Shown here piece by piece: positions 28,100-42,446 of a stretch of DNA of 64,000 nt; within the stretch, counting starts at the first letter, position 1; each line of letters opens with the position of its first letter. The position numbers and the translations under genes are program-made. The stretch is from Jacaranda mimosifolia (Eukaryota > Streptophyta > Magnoliopsida > Lamiales > Bignoniaceae). The stretch is from contig CM032123.1 in assembly GCA_018894105.1 (NCBI GenBank), positions 25,521,744 to 25,585,743 of the forward strand, in the 5' to 3' direction. The notes under the pieces were generated by a model. That model was given only the letters and a program-made list of their open reading frames with translations. It was not told the origin of the DNA and made no database searches.

Positions 28100-28720
28100 T
28101 TAAATGCATATAGTAACCAGAACAAATCTAACAAAAGTTTGATAGTAAGGACTGTACTTACAATAATTCCTTTTGATTTGGAGTCCACAAACTCTCCAAT
28201 TGCTTGCTTTTATGTATGTAGTCAAACACCATAAAATCAGTTACCTCATGATCCAATGCTTTTCCTACAATAAAATAATAATATATTAGCCTATGTGAGT
28301 AAAAATACCAAAAAAGATCGAAGAACTAGAAACTACCATCTTCTACTTATCTGCTCCAAAAGGATTTGACCATAAGGTGCTTTGTGATGGAGCTATCTTT
28401 CTATGTCATTCGATTTTTTCTACTAGCTTTAGATTTTCTCTTGAAATAAGTCGTTGCATAGTGCTTTCTTACTAATTCATCCAAAATATCTCCACTGGAC
28501 CAATTAGGACACCTGCCTACCATATCCATCATCCAAGGTTCTATTCCTAATTCCTCGCAAGCTACCTCCATAAGCTCTCTTAAATCCTTTTTCCTTAATA
28601 GTGTAAAGTATTTCTCTAAATCTATTGCTTGCATTTTCATTCCAAACTTTCCTTATTTGAAACTTGTGATAGTAGCAAGAGCTTCTCTTCTTGTTCTTCA
28701 CTAATTTTGGCTAATTTCCC
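28100..28720 (-). pseudogene. TNPA-like (Transposase_24, PF03004) fragment
   Basis: On the minus strand, in changing frames, it encodes RKVWNENASNRFREILYTIK, then CPNWSSGDILDELVRKHY and FKRKSKASRKNRM, then VFDYIHKSKQ and GEFVDSKSKGI. These match in order the conserved blocks of the plant En/Spm family transposase: NRFR, P-x-W-x-x-x-x-W-x-x-L, F-K-x-K-S-x-x-x-x-x-N-R, H-x-x-K, F-V-D-x-x-S. At least two frameshifts are needed. It belongs to the CACTA remnant ending at 25351. Confidence 0.65.
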
Positions 28721-28739
28721 TATGGGTGAAAGCCTCATA

Positions 28740-31700
28740 GTTTTAATCCATCTCAGAAGGAAGAGTTAATTTGTAATAGCCTTTCTTTCCTCCTTACACT
28801 CTTTGTTTTTGTATATATTCCACAAAAACAAGGTTTGACTGCAAGGTCTAATAAGTTGCTCATTTTGTAACCTTAACCTTTATCTACATAATTTCATTTC
28901 TACGTCTTCAATGAGCAAGACTTCACTACTGACATAGGGTGAGGTTTCGACAGGGTTAGCGGATATTATCCAATCTGTGGTCACCTATGATATACTCAAC
29001 TTCTTCTTTTCCTCTTTGAATGATCCAGAAGATGTTCCCTTAGTAGTTGACATCTCAATAGAGTGAGAGTCCTTTGGGAGAATTCAAAAACTACCCTTAA
29101 GACCTATGAGCTCCTAAAGTAAAGAAGAAATAGATAGACTTGAGGACATCTTGAACCCTTATCCCTACAGTAGAGTTCAAGATTAAGAAAAACTAGCCAT
29201 ACATAGAAGACAAGGGAAGACATTGCTCGACCAAATGAACATAGCAGCAGCATCCTAAGATAAAACTCAGTACTGTCTTGCCTGTCCATCTATGGAACAT
29301 AGGGCTGAAGACCTCTAAAGTACTTACTAAAATTTCTAGAAGAAAGATAGAACCATTTATCTAAGGCTAGGAGGACCAAACCATTAAGAGAAGAAGGAGA
29401 TGGAAGACAGGGTCACTTGTGAAAGAACTAGCGGAAGGGGACCATCACAGTTATGGTGGTGGATGATAGGCTAGCTCACCAAGAGCATCAGGGGAGGTTG
29501 GGAAAAACTTGGTTGTGGCAAGTCAAGAAAAGAAGTCCTATCCATCAGAAGAAAATGATGTTTTAGAAAAGAAGGGAACAAGGAAAGAGAAAATAGTATG
29601 TCGTAGATAAAGGCATAATGAAGGGAAACCAGTTCAAAGGCTGCAAGATATGCTACAAAGTTGAATCAGTTCACTAAGGGATGACCTCTTATAGATGATT
29701 TTAACAAAGTTTTCAAGTCAAGGATTTAGGCGATCAAAGAAAAGAAGACTTGAAAGAAAAGCCTTCTATTCCATAGCTAAGGCATCCATCTAATACAGAT
29801 AGAGCGTCGTATATAATTACTCTATCCTTCGAAAACCACATATTCCTCTCATCAACTATCTTCAGTAAGGTCAAGATTCATAATTTTCTAAGGGCGACCT
29901 ATTATGTTCCTTCGATGGAACAAGGGATTACTTTTGTCTCTTTCTTTCTGGGCCAAGAATGGAAGTTGTCATTAAGCTTCTTGGATCAATCGATAGTATG
30001 TTTATTGCTCTACTTCACTTGATTCTCATGCCAGTAGACTCGTCACTCACTTTTAGGCCTTTTTAGCTTCATTTCTAAAGTGAGCATTAAGTCCTGAATA
30101 GATATTGAGAAAGCATCTTTTGTGATGAAAGTTACAAGTTTGGATTCAAGATTGAGAAAGAAATCCACAAAGTGCAGCTGGAGCTGAATCTATTATAGGA
30201 GGCGTAGGGTAGGCTCTTTAAGTAGATTGACTAGCTTAAGCCGGTGTCTTCTACTACTAACAAGCTAATTCGGACTATACCTACCCAGAATAATAAAATC
30301 ACCTGATCTTGGCTTGGTATTTTTGAAAGGTAAAAATATCTAATAAGAAAGATCGAGTCGGCTACTCGAAGTAAAGAAGGAAGAGCTCACTCGACCTATA
30401 GGAATAGGGAGGAAAATTCATTCTGAACTGCTCTTAGTTTGAACTAGGAGATGGAAAATTCACTTTTAGACTGGGAGTTTCAAACTGACCTTTAGGGATC
30501 GAAGTTGCAAATTGGGCGACCTTACGTAGGTGAGGTTAGGGAAGGAGGTCTTCCCACTTCCTCTTCCCATCCACTAGTCTTTTTCCCACTTAAAGGAGTG
30601 GAGCTAAAGCTTAAGCTGCACTCTTTCTCTTTAAAACTCACTTCTTAGATGCTCGCCCGTCTACCAGAATAGGAGAAAGGAACCAAAGCAGAAGAAGGGA
30701 AGAGAGACAATTAACAGTGGAATTAGCCACTCTTTGAAGAAAGATGAACAGAGCAAACTAGCTTGACTCACTCAACAATAAGAAAGGAATAAAGTTGGGG
30801 GAGACAAGAAAGAGAGGAAAAAGGAGTAAGTGAATTTAGAAAATATGGGAGAAGAGTACTGTGATTCCTAGTTAGGTTTTTGACTTAGTACTAAAATCAT
30901 TTTCTTTAAGAGTGAGTAGGTAAGGTCTAATTGTTTAGGTTCAGATAACTAGTATGGGTCCCTTTATGAAGAGTATAGAAGCTCGCTAGCACTATTTCTT
31001 TTTAAATAATTAAAAAAAGGAATGATACTAGCTTTCTTGCAAAAAGAAGATGGTTGAAAGCCCAACAAAGACTTTCGATCAGTAAGATACGTTTTATATG
31101 TAAGAATCATCTTTCATGAAACTCATCTATCTCGGCTAGTCAAATGATTAAAGAGGGTTCTGTTCCTTAAAGAAAGAAGAGTTTTGTATGAAACAAACAA
31201 AAGGAAGAGAAGGAAACAAAGCATGATTATACGCCTTTGAATGAGAATTATCACATTCTTTCTTCTTTCACTGGCCAACAACTCTCCTTTTGGGTGGGAA
31301 GAAACCAATTCCTCCTACCTTTTTGCGAGAAACTTGTCTAAAACCAATGTAGAATGGCATAGTCATACTAAAAAAGAGTAGTGAAAAATGTAGAACTCAA
31401 ACAAAAAAGGCAAACAATCAAGTCAGCCAATGGGTAAATCTCTGTCCTTACACAATAAACTATCATTCAGAAAAAGATAGTAATCTTTCTTTCGGTTAGT
31501 CGGTATAATTTGGTTTCAGTTGAAACAACAGTTAGTAGGATAATATTTAGAAGTAGATAAAAGAAGACTACTATAATCTAAAGCCAGTTCCTTTCCTGAT
31601 GTTGTGCTAGCTATGTCTCCTTAGTTTCAGGTTCTATTGCCCAGTTTATGGATAGGGCTAGTATCCTAATCGAGTTATTGATAGAGAAAAGGCTGTGTTT

Positions 31701-34700
31701 AGAAAACAAATCTTCCTCTATCTATTTATCTCTTTTGCATAGTCAAGCTAGTCTTTTCCTTTCCCTTCCTTATTCGAGTAATCTTTCCCTGTTCCTACTA
31801 ATTAGTGTCTGATTCCTAACTTTAATAAGTAAGAGAGTTTGAGGTTGAATGCCCTAATGATTTAGGTGATGAGTATAATCTTTTTTAAGAAATAAGTTTA
31901 GTCCTTTCTGTAAATGTTCCAATTGCCCAACCAAACCTCATCCTATCAGGAATAATAAAGATTCTACTTTTCATTTACCAAGATGACTTAAGAAAGAATC
32001 AACTTTTCCCTTATGTAACTTGAGAATGTGACACTTTTCCTGAAAGCTCAGCCAATCGTAATGAAAGAAGAAGATTGTAAAGACCTCATCACTAGGTAAT
32101 GAGTAATGAGTTGAAAAAGAAAAACAAAGGAAACGTCTTGTTGATAGCATTGCCATTCACATTGTAGAACCCGTGTCCTTTTTACCCTTGCTAAAGCCCT
32201 TTTTCTTGCGGTGATGGAAAACGCATATCACACATTTACCCTTAGCTTAGGAAATCTTCCTTTGTATCTCATTCTCCCATTAGTTATTAAAACAAGTTTT
32301 CACTCACGCCGAGGAAAGAAAGAGCCCTAGCGAAAGTCAAGAGATGAAAACTAGTACTTTTTAGTGAGGGATAAAGATCACATTTAGATGAAAAAAGAAA
32401 GAAAAACCCGTGTATCCTTTCACCTATTCATTGAACTTAGTTCTTTGAAGCTTAATCACCTTTTCATTTAAGAAAGAATATCATTTCTGTGACTAATCTC
32501 AATAGTTTTCAACTGAATCTCCTTTAGGGTAATAAGCCTGTCTTTCTTAGCTCGGAATAGACTTCATGATTAGCCAACTAAAGAAAAAATTAATGAAAGA
32601 ATAACAGATCAATTTTGAAATAAATAGTTAAGGGACTTTACTCAACAAGAGTAAAGAATGGACTAGTTCTTTTTTCTGTAAAAGATGTTCGTCTCAACCG
32701 AACTAGCAAGGCCCTTAGATGAGTAGGCTTAATAGGAGGCACTAAGGCATCAAAGCCTATAGCTAATGTTGTGGAGTTTGATTACTGAGAGGAGAAGAGA
32801 AAGCCTTTTCTCTTTATTCATAGGTGAGGGAGCTTCAAGCAGTTTTACCGGACGGGGGTAGGTGCTTTCTAAGCAACTCCCCTATCCCCAATTAATCGAG
32901 GGACAACAATAATCAATCAAAATAGAACCTAACAAACTGCCACACAAATAGTTGAAAAAGAGAAAAAGTACAAGATCCGAGGGATTAAGTCCCAAGGCAT
33001 GGGAGAAGTGAGTTTATGAAGAATCGATGGTATTAAAGATGACGTAGCTTAATGTCAATAGAAGAATTATCTCAATCTTAGACTTTCCTTTCATTTACTA
33101 AATTTAAATCGATAAAAGACCAAACTGTTTAGTAGCCATCCTTTGATGAAAGTGTAGAGGCTTCTGCTGGAGATGGTTTTTCTCTTCATTCTTTTTTATT
33201 AGACCATCTCAGATTAGATTCTAATCACCTTAGCAAGTCTCCTAGGTGCAAAGCCATTCTTTAAGCCCCAAAAAAAGGAGAAATGAAGTCATTATCTAGA
33301 AAAAGGGGCTCGCCTACTTAGAATGTAGGACTGAACACCGAGCAATCTCTTTATTAATGAATTCAAAGCAGATGCTATTGGAACAAAGTGAGGGAATTGA
33401 CGGGAATAAGCTTAAGCATGACCTCAGGGTAGGAAAATCTTTAATCACAAACGAACTTAGATAGACGACAAATCGAATAAGAGAGCATTTGTCTCCATCT
33501 CTTGTCCTTGAAGGATGGACAAAGAATAGATTTTTTTGCTCTTGCAGGAAAGGCCAATAGTCTTGGTGCTAAGGGCATGGCTTAAAGAAACAAGTGAATC
33601 TTGGAAAGTTATCGAAGTGACTTCCAGAATTATTGATTAAGGAATTTGATTTGAAAGAGAAATGAGAAGGCTTAGGGCGTGAAATAAAATAGACAAGAAA
33701 GTCTACTCCTAATATGAAGAGTTGAATTGTCATAGTTAAATTTTGGAAGGCTCACGTTGGTGGTATTCTTATACAAGTCATTTTGATCCCCACTAAAGAT
33801 AAACATGGAAACTTTTTGAAGAGTATCCAATCCTAATCTTTTCACTTGTGGGATTGAAGAATCCTAGCTATCAATGCATTGGCAAAGCAAACCTGGAGCA
33901 GATCATGGGAAAGTTCTTCTTTTGCAAGAATGGGTGTAGCTATTTACTCTGTTGTAGGAAGGGTTACTAGTTCATACCATAAGAAATGTAAATGTCTATA
34001 AGTTCTTACTATACAAATACTAAGGGACTTTTAACCCAATATTTTTTTCTAAGATAACTTTAATAAGCTAGCTTCAATTTTCTACTTTATCATAAGCTCT
34101 CCTTACTGACGGGATAAAATCCACATTAACCATTTATGCAAAGCTTTCAAAAACCTCTTACCTTACCTTAGTTAATCATATCTCTTTGCTCTAAAATGGG
34201 TGAAGAAAAAAGGGTAAGCCAATTCCATGGCCAGAGACGAACAATAATATTTTCACGGGAATATACTCTTTGTAATCCAACCAAGTAGCCAAACCTTCTG
34301 TGAGGAATGCTATCAAGAACAAATCGAGGACATGGTGCTTTTCATTCTTCAGAGAACCCACCCTGGGGGAAGAAAATTGTAAATGATAAATTTTGATTTT
34401 GAATAATAAGAATGTAAGTAGTTTATTTGTTTTGTTGTCTTTTATCTTGTTTTTATTCTTCCCTTCACAAATTGTTGACATAGTTTCATTCCACAAACAG
34501 TCCCATAGGAGAGAAGGGATTGAAAGAAATAGTTAAGAAGGGGTTGGATCTTGGATTTGAGTCTCATGTCGTGAGTGTTTTATCTCGCGTTTTGAATTTA
34601 TTTTGATTTGGGAAAGTCCAATCTAAATTTAATTGATCCAGTTTCTGATAGCACTAAGAAGGCTAAATTTATCGGTTGAAGAGAGTATAATTATTCGAAA

Positions 34701-37700
34701 AGGGAAAGATTTTTGCTCCATTTGGAATTGACTTAGAGAGGTCTGTGAGCTTAAGCTAGAAGAAGGCATGAAGCTTTCCTCACACTTAACTAGTTTGGCT
34801 TGTGCCAATGGGTGAAGGATGCACTTCATATTGAAGTGCTATCCAGAACCTATATTCTTTCCTTGATGATTTCTTTGGGTAGAGATTGAAAGAACCAGAC
34901 ACACCCATCAAGTTTAAGGTTAGTGTTTCTTAAGCTAGCCAGTGACTGTCCCGTTGCTCTTCACGAGCCATAGCAACAAGATTTCATAGAAAAGAAAGCA
35001 TTTTCAGTAAGCTTAGCAGCTTAACTCTAATCCTCAATCAAGATACCACTTGAACTACTCTATGTTGATAAAGAGACTGAAAAGAAGAAGCATAGAAGAG
35101 TGGAATGAAATGCTACATGAGGATTTTGATTTAAGTTGGATGGATCTAATAATAGACTCTCCGCGGGAAAACTAGTTACCAGAAGAAAAAGTAAGGAACA
35201 AAAGGTTGCCTACAAGGCAACAAGGCTCATGGGAGATGCGCTCTACAAGAGGTCATTTAACCTTCCACATCTACAATGCCTACGCCTAGGCCTTTTCCCT
35301 CTTGCCACCGGTCAAAGAATGTTTAGAATAATGGAAATTTCTTACTTTACCAAGAAAATGGTCAGGCAGTAATCAAGCACATAAACCATACTGAAAAGGC
35401 TTAAGACTAGATTCGATAAGGCAATGAGGCTATATGTGAATGAATAGTATACTACACTATGGGTATACCATACTACAAGTTGAAGATCCAATTAGAAGAC
35501 CCCTATCCTTTAGGATCGAAGCATTATCTCATAGATCTTTCCATTCTAATACTCTATCCAAGAGTTATCAATATGCCCGAGTTGGACATTCAATTAGTTT
35601 GATTTGAATGTATACTACACTGTAGGTCTACCATACTATGAGTTGAAGATCAAATAAGAAGACCCCTATCCTTTAGGACTGAAGTAGTGGTACCAGTGGA
35701 GATAGGAATGCTAAGCTACAGAGTTGAAAGTTTCAATGAGAAAGAAAATACTGAAGAACTAAGACTCAACTTTGACTTGGTGGATGAGGATAAGAGACAC
35801 TGGATTAGGCTAAGATGGAATAGATTTTCTTTCTTACTACTCAGGCTTTCCTTGTCTTTTATGCTCTTGAACTACTGATGTCTGTAATTAGAAGCAACAA
35901 ATTAGGTTTATGACAAAACCTAAAAATTGATCATTGATCCACTTTAAGTGCCTCTAGAGGATAGACCCCAACAGAGAACTGAAGAGTAATGATAACAAGT
36001 GATTGAGTTCCGTAGTTCCTCATATAAAATTATTGACTCTAAATATATAGTAATAAAGAGGGTCAGTCACTTTCTACCTAAAATCACACAACCTACAACT
36101 TAAAATTATACACGTATTGTACAACTAATGGAAGATGCCTTGGATGGAAGCCTAATGGAATGCAAAGCTTAAATAGCGCAAATAGAAAGACATAACAAGC
36201 AAGACAACTTAAATAACAAGAAAGAGGTTATTGTTAGCCTTTAACGCACACATACCAAAGAGAAGTCACTAAACTCATTGATGGAAGAAATCAATTCATT
36301 TTTTTGGGAAAGGAAATTTCCTTTTTAGGATTAGCTAAAGCATGGAAACTCATTACTCACAAAGAGGGTACTATGGAAATGGGCCAGAATCACTAGTCCA
36401 GTGCTCTACTTACCAACTGACCAACTGGACTACATATGACATATGTAATATGATCGAACTACAGATTGTGCTAAATGGATTAGGCTGAAAGACAAGTCAG
36501 TGAGTAAGGAAGATCCCTAAGAGAGACATTCCTTTTCTCTTTCAACCTTTGCTTAGCATTGTATGAATTTTTCGATGCGTGAGGATTCTAATGGTGAATT
36601 CATTTCTATCACTTTAACATCCCTATTTTGTGTCTAAATCTATTATTTTCATTGATTTTGTTTAATGAGCTGATGAGACTTTCTTTCCTGTCTTACTTGA
36701 GTCAGCTAGTTCATTTCATATATAGTATAGCACATCTCTTCCTCGATATTGTGTTTAGGATTCGGATCTAAAAGAATTTCCTCTGTTTAATAAGGTCTTA
36801 GTATTTTTTTTTTTTTTTTGGGTCTTGCTTCCATTCCTCTAGTAAGGTAATAGAATTAAATTAGGCTAGCTCTTCCTAGCCATCCCCTAAGCTAAATTCT
36901 TGAAAGAATGGAATGGTATTCACTAGTCAGTGCCTCTTTTGAATGTGATAAGCTTCGGGAAGTGAAAGGCTTTGTGTTTAGAAGAGTAAGGATTGTCTTC
37001 ACTAGGGGAGCGAAAACAAAGCCAATTGGATTACCAATGAAGGCTAGCTAAGATAAAGCTCATAGAAAAATCAAGGAAACTCTATCGACCAAGTTGGAAG
37101 TTGTAACAAAGATACCAGATAAAAAACTATTACCGTAGAGTGCATCCCATTGTCGGCCTGAAAAGGCTAGGAACTTCAAACCTACTACCTGGAACCTACT
37201 TCACTCAGGCTTAAGGAACATACCCAGCTTAGTGATCCTACTTATACCTGGAAAGAAAATCACCGGCAGCTTGCTCAAGGTTCCAAACCAGTAGCAAAGT
37301 TTATTTTGTACGATACACTAGAATTGTCTTAAGCAAGAAGAAAGCCTAGTGACAGAGTTCAATATAGTGATTAGACATTTATTAACTCCCTCCCTCCCTG
37401 CCATCATATCTTGTCTAATAATCACTTTCAGGCCACTACCCGTTCTCTCTTAGAAGTGAAGGCCACATCATATGATATTGATTCACCTCTTTACGAACCT
37501 ACTAGTCGGCTACATGCACTCTATAATTAGAATAGGGCTCTGGATTTCATATCACTTGAAAGTTGATCGAAAGTCTAAAAGGCAGCTCCTAAACTGTTCA
37601 GACTTACTTAAATTAATACGTTTACTAGACTTTTATTTAATAGAAATTTTCTTTTATTGTAGACTCTTTCTCGCCACCTATGTGTTCCCCCAGCCCAATC

Positions 37701-39201
37701 GTGGAGCTTGACCCTTGCCCTAGGCCTTTTTTTTATCTTTCCTTATGCATGTAAATTTTGTTTTAGAGGATTCTACTCTATTTCTCCAACTAGGAGAGGT
37801 AAGCTCGGGTTCCTAATATAGGTATAGGAAAGCTAGTAGAGCTAAATAGAGTCTTTGCAAAGTGAGCTGAGGAAAAGTAATTCAATAGGTAGAGTCGCAA
37901 TTGCTTTGCTAGCTCTTAGAGAAGATATAATAGGTCTTATGTTGAAATGTTGGAGAATGCCTTGTTGTCGGACTAGGAAAAAACGCTGCTATTTCAACTA
38001 TTGGAGAAAAACATCTCTGTTTCTTTCAAGAGAGGCATAGTTTTATAGCCAAGTGAAAGACGTGCCAACTTCTCCTAATCTTTCTTAGGCGTTGGCTCTG
38101 CTTTCACTAAAGGGCAGACTAGCAAAATAAATACTTAGATGAATGTAGCAAAGGGACTTCTTACTTTACTTGAAGTAGGTTCAGGTTTAGAAGACATACT
38201 AATATATGAGCGGGGATGAAGATGAGAGTAAGGAAGCTTAGTTAATGACTGACTCCCAATTATAGAAAGGGCTATAGTCATAGAAATAAGGGATAAAAAT
38301 TCTGAATAAGCTCTTAGGCTACTTTTTGCTCCAACCCTTTCTTTCTGGGTATAAGTAGAGATCAATTGAAGCCCTTCCTTACTCTCTTTGAGAGCCTACT
38401 TTGGTTGGGCAGCACATTCATACTGTATGTGCATGTGCTGATACTGACTTTTAAAGTATTAAGCACATGAGTTTTTGTTGATTTTCTATGTATAGACTGG
38501 AAGCCATTCTGATTAGCACGTCCTTAGTAAGTCTAGTTACTGGCTTTGCTAATGAGATACCGACATTGATCTACTAGAGTTTTGCTTGAGCCTGAGCTCA
38601 TAAGCAACTCTTACAAATAGTCAATTTTGGGTTACACTGACCTGTGCTGTGGTCTTTCGCTCATTGATCATTACATTGACATGCGTGAGCTTTGTTCCTA
38701 TCATTTGAGGCTTAAACAAAAAAGACCTGAACATGCCATGCCATCTCCTAGTTAAAGATTGGCCTTGTAGAGGAAGTTTTGAAATGATTTGCCATCCTTA
38801 GATTCAATCTTTGGAAAATAATGCACCGGAGTAGGCACTGACCCAAAAGTTCCATGAAGTGGTCTCTCAAAAATAAATCTTAGTGTGTGTATAGATACCC
38901 CAGAAGAAGCTAGTAGAGCATGCCTTGTCACCAACAGTTGTGCCTTCCTCAATTCCTTGATTAATTCTTCTAAGAATCATTCCTTCCAGTGCCCTCCATT
39001 GGTCACATTGTTATTGATTAGGAATTGAAGATGTTGAAATTGATAACCTTTTTGCCCTCTCCTTGGTTGGCTACATCAGAATAGAAGTCATCTCCTCCCT
39101 CAGGAGAGTCTATTTAGCTTACAGAAAACTACTAATCTTGGTTGATCGAATAGCAAAACCATTAGAAGGTCTTTTTTTCCCACATACGCAACAACTTATA
39201 C
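28740..39201. other. Long gene-free block, possibly organelle-derived (NUMT-like)
   Basis: Ten kilobases lack nuclear-type AT extremes, transposon ends or an ORF over about 110 codons with a known domain. The texture is mixed-purine (AAGAAAG/CTTTCTT tracts, many CTAGC and GGCTAG words). It resembles plant mitochondrial intergenic DNA with decay, and a tRNA-like scrap lies at 36.4 kb. No complete mitochondrial gene could be recognised, so the origin is an inference. The same texture resumes at 50912-52650, on the other side of the CACTA insertion. Confidence 0.4.
35448..35684. repeat. Dispersed direct repeat pair, 163 bp apart
   Basis: A segment of about 75 bp starting tatactacact at 35448 recurs at 35611. 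It includes taccatact, agttgaagat and gaagacccctatcctttagga. The copies are diverged by several substitutions. Between them is unrelated sequence. Confidence 0.8.
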
Positions 39202-39221
39202 TACTACTAGAAAAATAACTT

Positions 39222-39470
39222 ATTGAGACACATTATAAGTGACATTTTTTGAAAAATGTCCCAATAACTTCTTTATTTGGACACTTATTACAAAAGTGTT
39301 TCAATACTTAATATTTTTTTTTTATTATGACACTTCTTGAAAAGTGTCTTAGTAATATATTTTATTGAAAAAGTGTCTCATTTTTATATAGCATTTATAT
39401 TTTATCATGATGCTATTGTTAATAACTTTTTATAGAGATATCTTTCTCAAAGTGTCATAATAGTTGATAT
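39222..39470. repeat. Left subterminal repeats of the CACTA element
   Basis: Short motifs of the form GACACTT and AAGTGTC occur in both orientations, often as near-palindromes such as gacacttcttgaaaagtgtc and gacattttttgaaaaatgtc. They are the expected binding sites for the TNPA protein. Confidence 0.85.
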
Positions 39471-42446
39471 ATATAAACATAAAAAAGAATAAATATTATG
39501 GAATATTTGGCACCTATTTCCCAAAATTTCATCAAGTCTGATACTAATTTATTCCCTTCTCCCTCACTTGACAATACACGCCCAAATAGCCCTCAAACAC
39601 ACCGAACCCTTAAAGAGATAAACTACTTTCTATTCCAAATCTAGACTATTTGAAGGTAAGGATTGACCCTATTTTCAAAGCCGACGTCGTCAAAGAGCTG
39701 TGTAGCAAACTTTGGTATATTTTTCCTCTTGATTGCACACACGCACACTCACACACACTCACTTGTTTAAAAAATAGATTCTAGATTTTGTGGGTAAAGG
39801 AAGAATAAGTATTCTACACTAAGTTTTGTCGATTTTTTGGTTTATTTTTTTAGAAGATAATAGGAATTTATGATTTCTCCTCCATTTTGATAGCTTTTTG
39901 CAGTCTACTGATTACCATCCTTTGTTATGATTTATCGAGAATAAGCAACCTAGTGATATGTATTGCAAAACCCATCAACGATATTTGGTTGTTATCAAAG
40001 TCTCCAGTTCTCATAATCCTTCTTGGCAATTTTTAGCAAAACCCATCAATGAATGAATGAATATTCTTTGGTTTCATGCTCTACATTCGTGCATAAATAC
40101 ATGCTTTTTTATTTTCTAATTCTAGAAGTTTTTGATATCATATCACTTTTTGGGTTCTTAGCAGATAAAAAAGATAAACTTTACGCTAATTAAGAACATA
40201 CATGATTCTTTTGTCTCCAAAAATGCCCTTGAGGTTCAACCAAGATATGACTGAAATATCATCTGCTTTAGTTTTTATTTTCCTCGACAACAGAGGAAGA
40301 AGATATTTAAGATGTGGTAATTATTGGTGATTAGAAGATTTAGAAATAATTTGAAGGGCATAAGTGTATTCGGTTATTTACGAGAGTAGTGTTTTTTTAA
40401 TTGGAAATGTCGGGTCAAGAGGAAGACAACATCTATCAACTATTGCCCTTTTATAATTTTGCAGATCAATAACTTTGATTTGATGTACAGAAATATGGGC
40501 CTAATTAGAACACTTAAGATAGTTTCCTACATTGCAGATATAAATAGCAGTTCCCTTCTACCTTTATCACATGTAATGTGCTTTAACATCACTTTGCTTG
40601 TAGTTTTCTATTTTTAAGCATATGATGTACATCAATGGTTGCAGTAATCTCATTTCCATAGTGCTGTTTAGATGTGTTAGCAAGTAGATATGAGGAATAA
40701 CAAAATATCTCCTTAACATATCATTGCTATAATCTTTATCCCTTTGTTCGTTTGCAGCTAATTATGCCCTGTGCATACTATAAGTTGATTAATTAATATA
40801 TAACCAATATATAACAGCAAGGAATGCTCACATAATGTTTTTTCCTACATTAATTAGTATGTTACTCCGTGGTGTTTACTATAAGGATTCTATTTTGAGT
40901 TTATAGTTGCATTTATCCTTATGGAAGTTCCTTGGATATTAGGTGGAAAATAAAAACTTTGGTTCTTCTCCTCTTAGGAGACAGTTGATGCTGTAGAAAA
41001 CAGAGAAAAAAATCAGACAAACTGAGAAGAAAATTTCTATTTTCGTAATATCATACAATGGACAACTGCCTTTATTAACTTGTAAAGATAAAGCATCAGA
41101 TTTCAAAATTTATGCATATAATTGGCTTGTTTCTAGTTTATATGTTAGGTTTGAGATGATTTAGAAAAAGCTAAGACATACTCATACATGGAATATAAAA
41201 TAGGACATTATGTTTGTAAATCCACACAGGTTCATGATTTGACTTCAACAAAATTTCAAGTAAATAGGTTTTTGTTTAAGCATATTGTTTCCATGTGTTG
41301 GCTAATTTAATAATCCCAACCATATAGGTTAAAGAATTAGTCAATGGACAAATAGTGGCAATAATTGATAGATGTGGCAATAATTATTGCACAATATTTT
41401 TATTGTTTTTTTTAATCTCCTGCATATTTTAAGGTGTTGTCTAGGCATGCATAACTCCAGTTCTTTGTTTAGAATAATTAGCGTACTTTATTTACTTATG
41501 GTCATTTTGTAGGCTGAAGCTGCTAGCATTTTCTAGATTTGTTTTTGATCAAGTAATAGTACCTTGATATTGGATCATATAATCAGGCGAGTATGGTCAA
41601 ATGCTTAATATTTTAAACTTTTTTCAAGCATATTTTTAAATGTTGGTTGAATTTTCTTCTCTTTTCTTTGTCATTATTGAATGGGTTACTCAAATCTTCA
41701 TTAATTGTTTAATGGCTTATTCATTTGTCATGAAATGTGGTTTGTGCTTAGATCCAAATTAATATTTGATATGATAATAAATCCATGTTTTAAGATTCTA
41801 AAATTGCTTTTTCCTTAGTAGCTATAAGGAGATGCTTAGCATGCAAGAATAAATAGGAAATTGAATTGAAATCCTATATTATTTTCTTTTTCCTTCAATC
41901 TTATTTCCTTTTACTCATCATAAAAATTTAAATAAATACATTGAAAATATTTATAGGTAAAAAAATATATTGTTATGTGGATAATTTATAGTCTTACAAA
42001 AATTAAATTAATGTATATTTTTTATTTAGATATAATAAAGATATATTTGTAAATACATAGATATTTTATCCACTAAGTAAGTCCGATTAAGTCAATTAAG
42101 TGATGAAGTTGATTAGTTAAAGAGTATCTTTAAATTGACATTCCATAGATTTTAGTGTCTTCGCTACATTCACCCTTGTCTCTTGATACTATGATAAATA
42201 AATAGCAAAAATTCAAATTATATCTTTTGTATAAGTGATTCCATTAAGTATTGAAAGTTGATGTATTTGATTTAAATATCTACAAATTTTTTCACAAAAT
42301 ATATTGCTTAAATCCACTTTTAAATTCTTTAAATGGTCGATAGTTGTAAGTAAATGAATTGCTATCTTCAGATACTAAAATAGTTTCTAGAATACTCTTT
42401 CTCATTTAAGTCAGAAACAAGTGTTTGTTTATTTTAAAAGATCAAC
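39471..42446. other. CACTA 5' non-coding region
   Basis: About 3 kb between the subterminal repeats and the transposase ATG. It is AT-rich with no recognisable coding domain. It probably holds the promoter, a 5' leader and long introns; a leader exon around 39530-39660 is possible but not provable. Confidence 0.45.

Larger units (their letters stand above)
25351..28730 (-). mobile_element. Degraded CACTA (En/Spm) element, one end and TNPA-like remnant
   Basis: The terminus tactataagagaacaggttt (the first C of CACTA changed to T) matches the CACTA end at 62097 (cactacaagggaacggggtt). Subterminal 124-bp repeats follow at 25600-26170. Minus-strand coding debris of a TNPA-like protein (26520-26990 and 28100-28720) makes this the 3' end of a minus-oriented element. 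No matching opposite terminus was found before 39.2 kb, so the other end is lost or unrecognisable. Confidence 0.68.

Noticed and set aside
34191..34496. ORF of 101 codons on the minus strand
   Set aside because: There is no domain and no neighbouring exon-like structure. It is a chance ORF in the gene-free block.
36374..36435. tRNA-like stretch on the minus strand (ccagttggtcagttggtaag, then agagcactggact)
   Set aside because: It resembles a D-arm and anticodon 5' side, but no acceptor or T-arm pairing follows, so no tRNA is called. It is only weak support for organelle ancestry.
38752..38952. ORF of 66 codons on the minus strand with a protein-like composition
   Set aside because: I could not match it to any organelle or transposon protein, and its length is within chance expectation.
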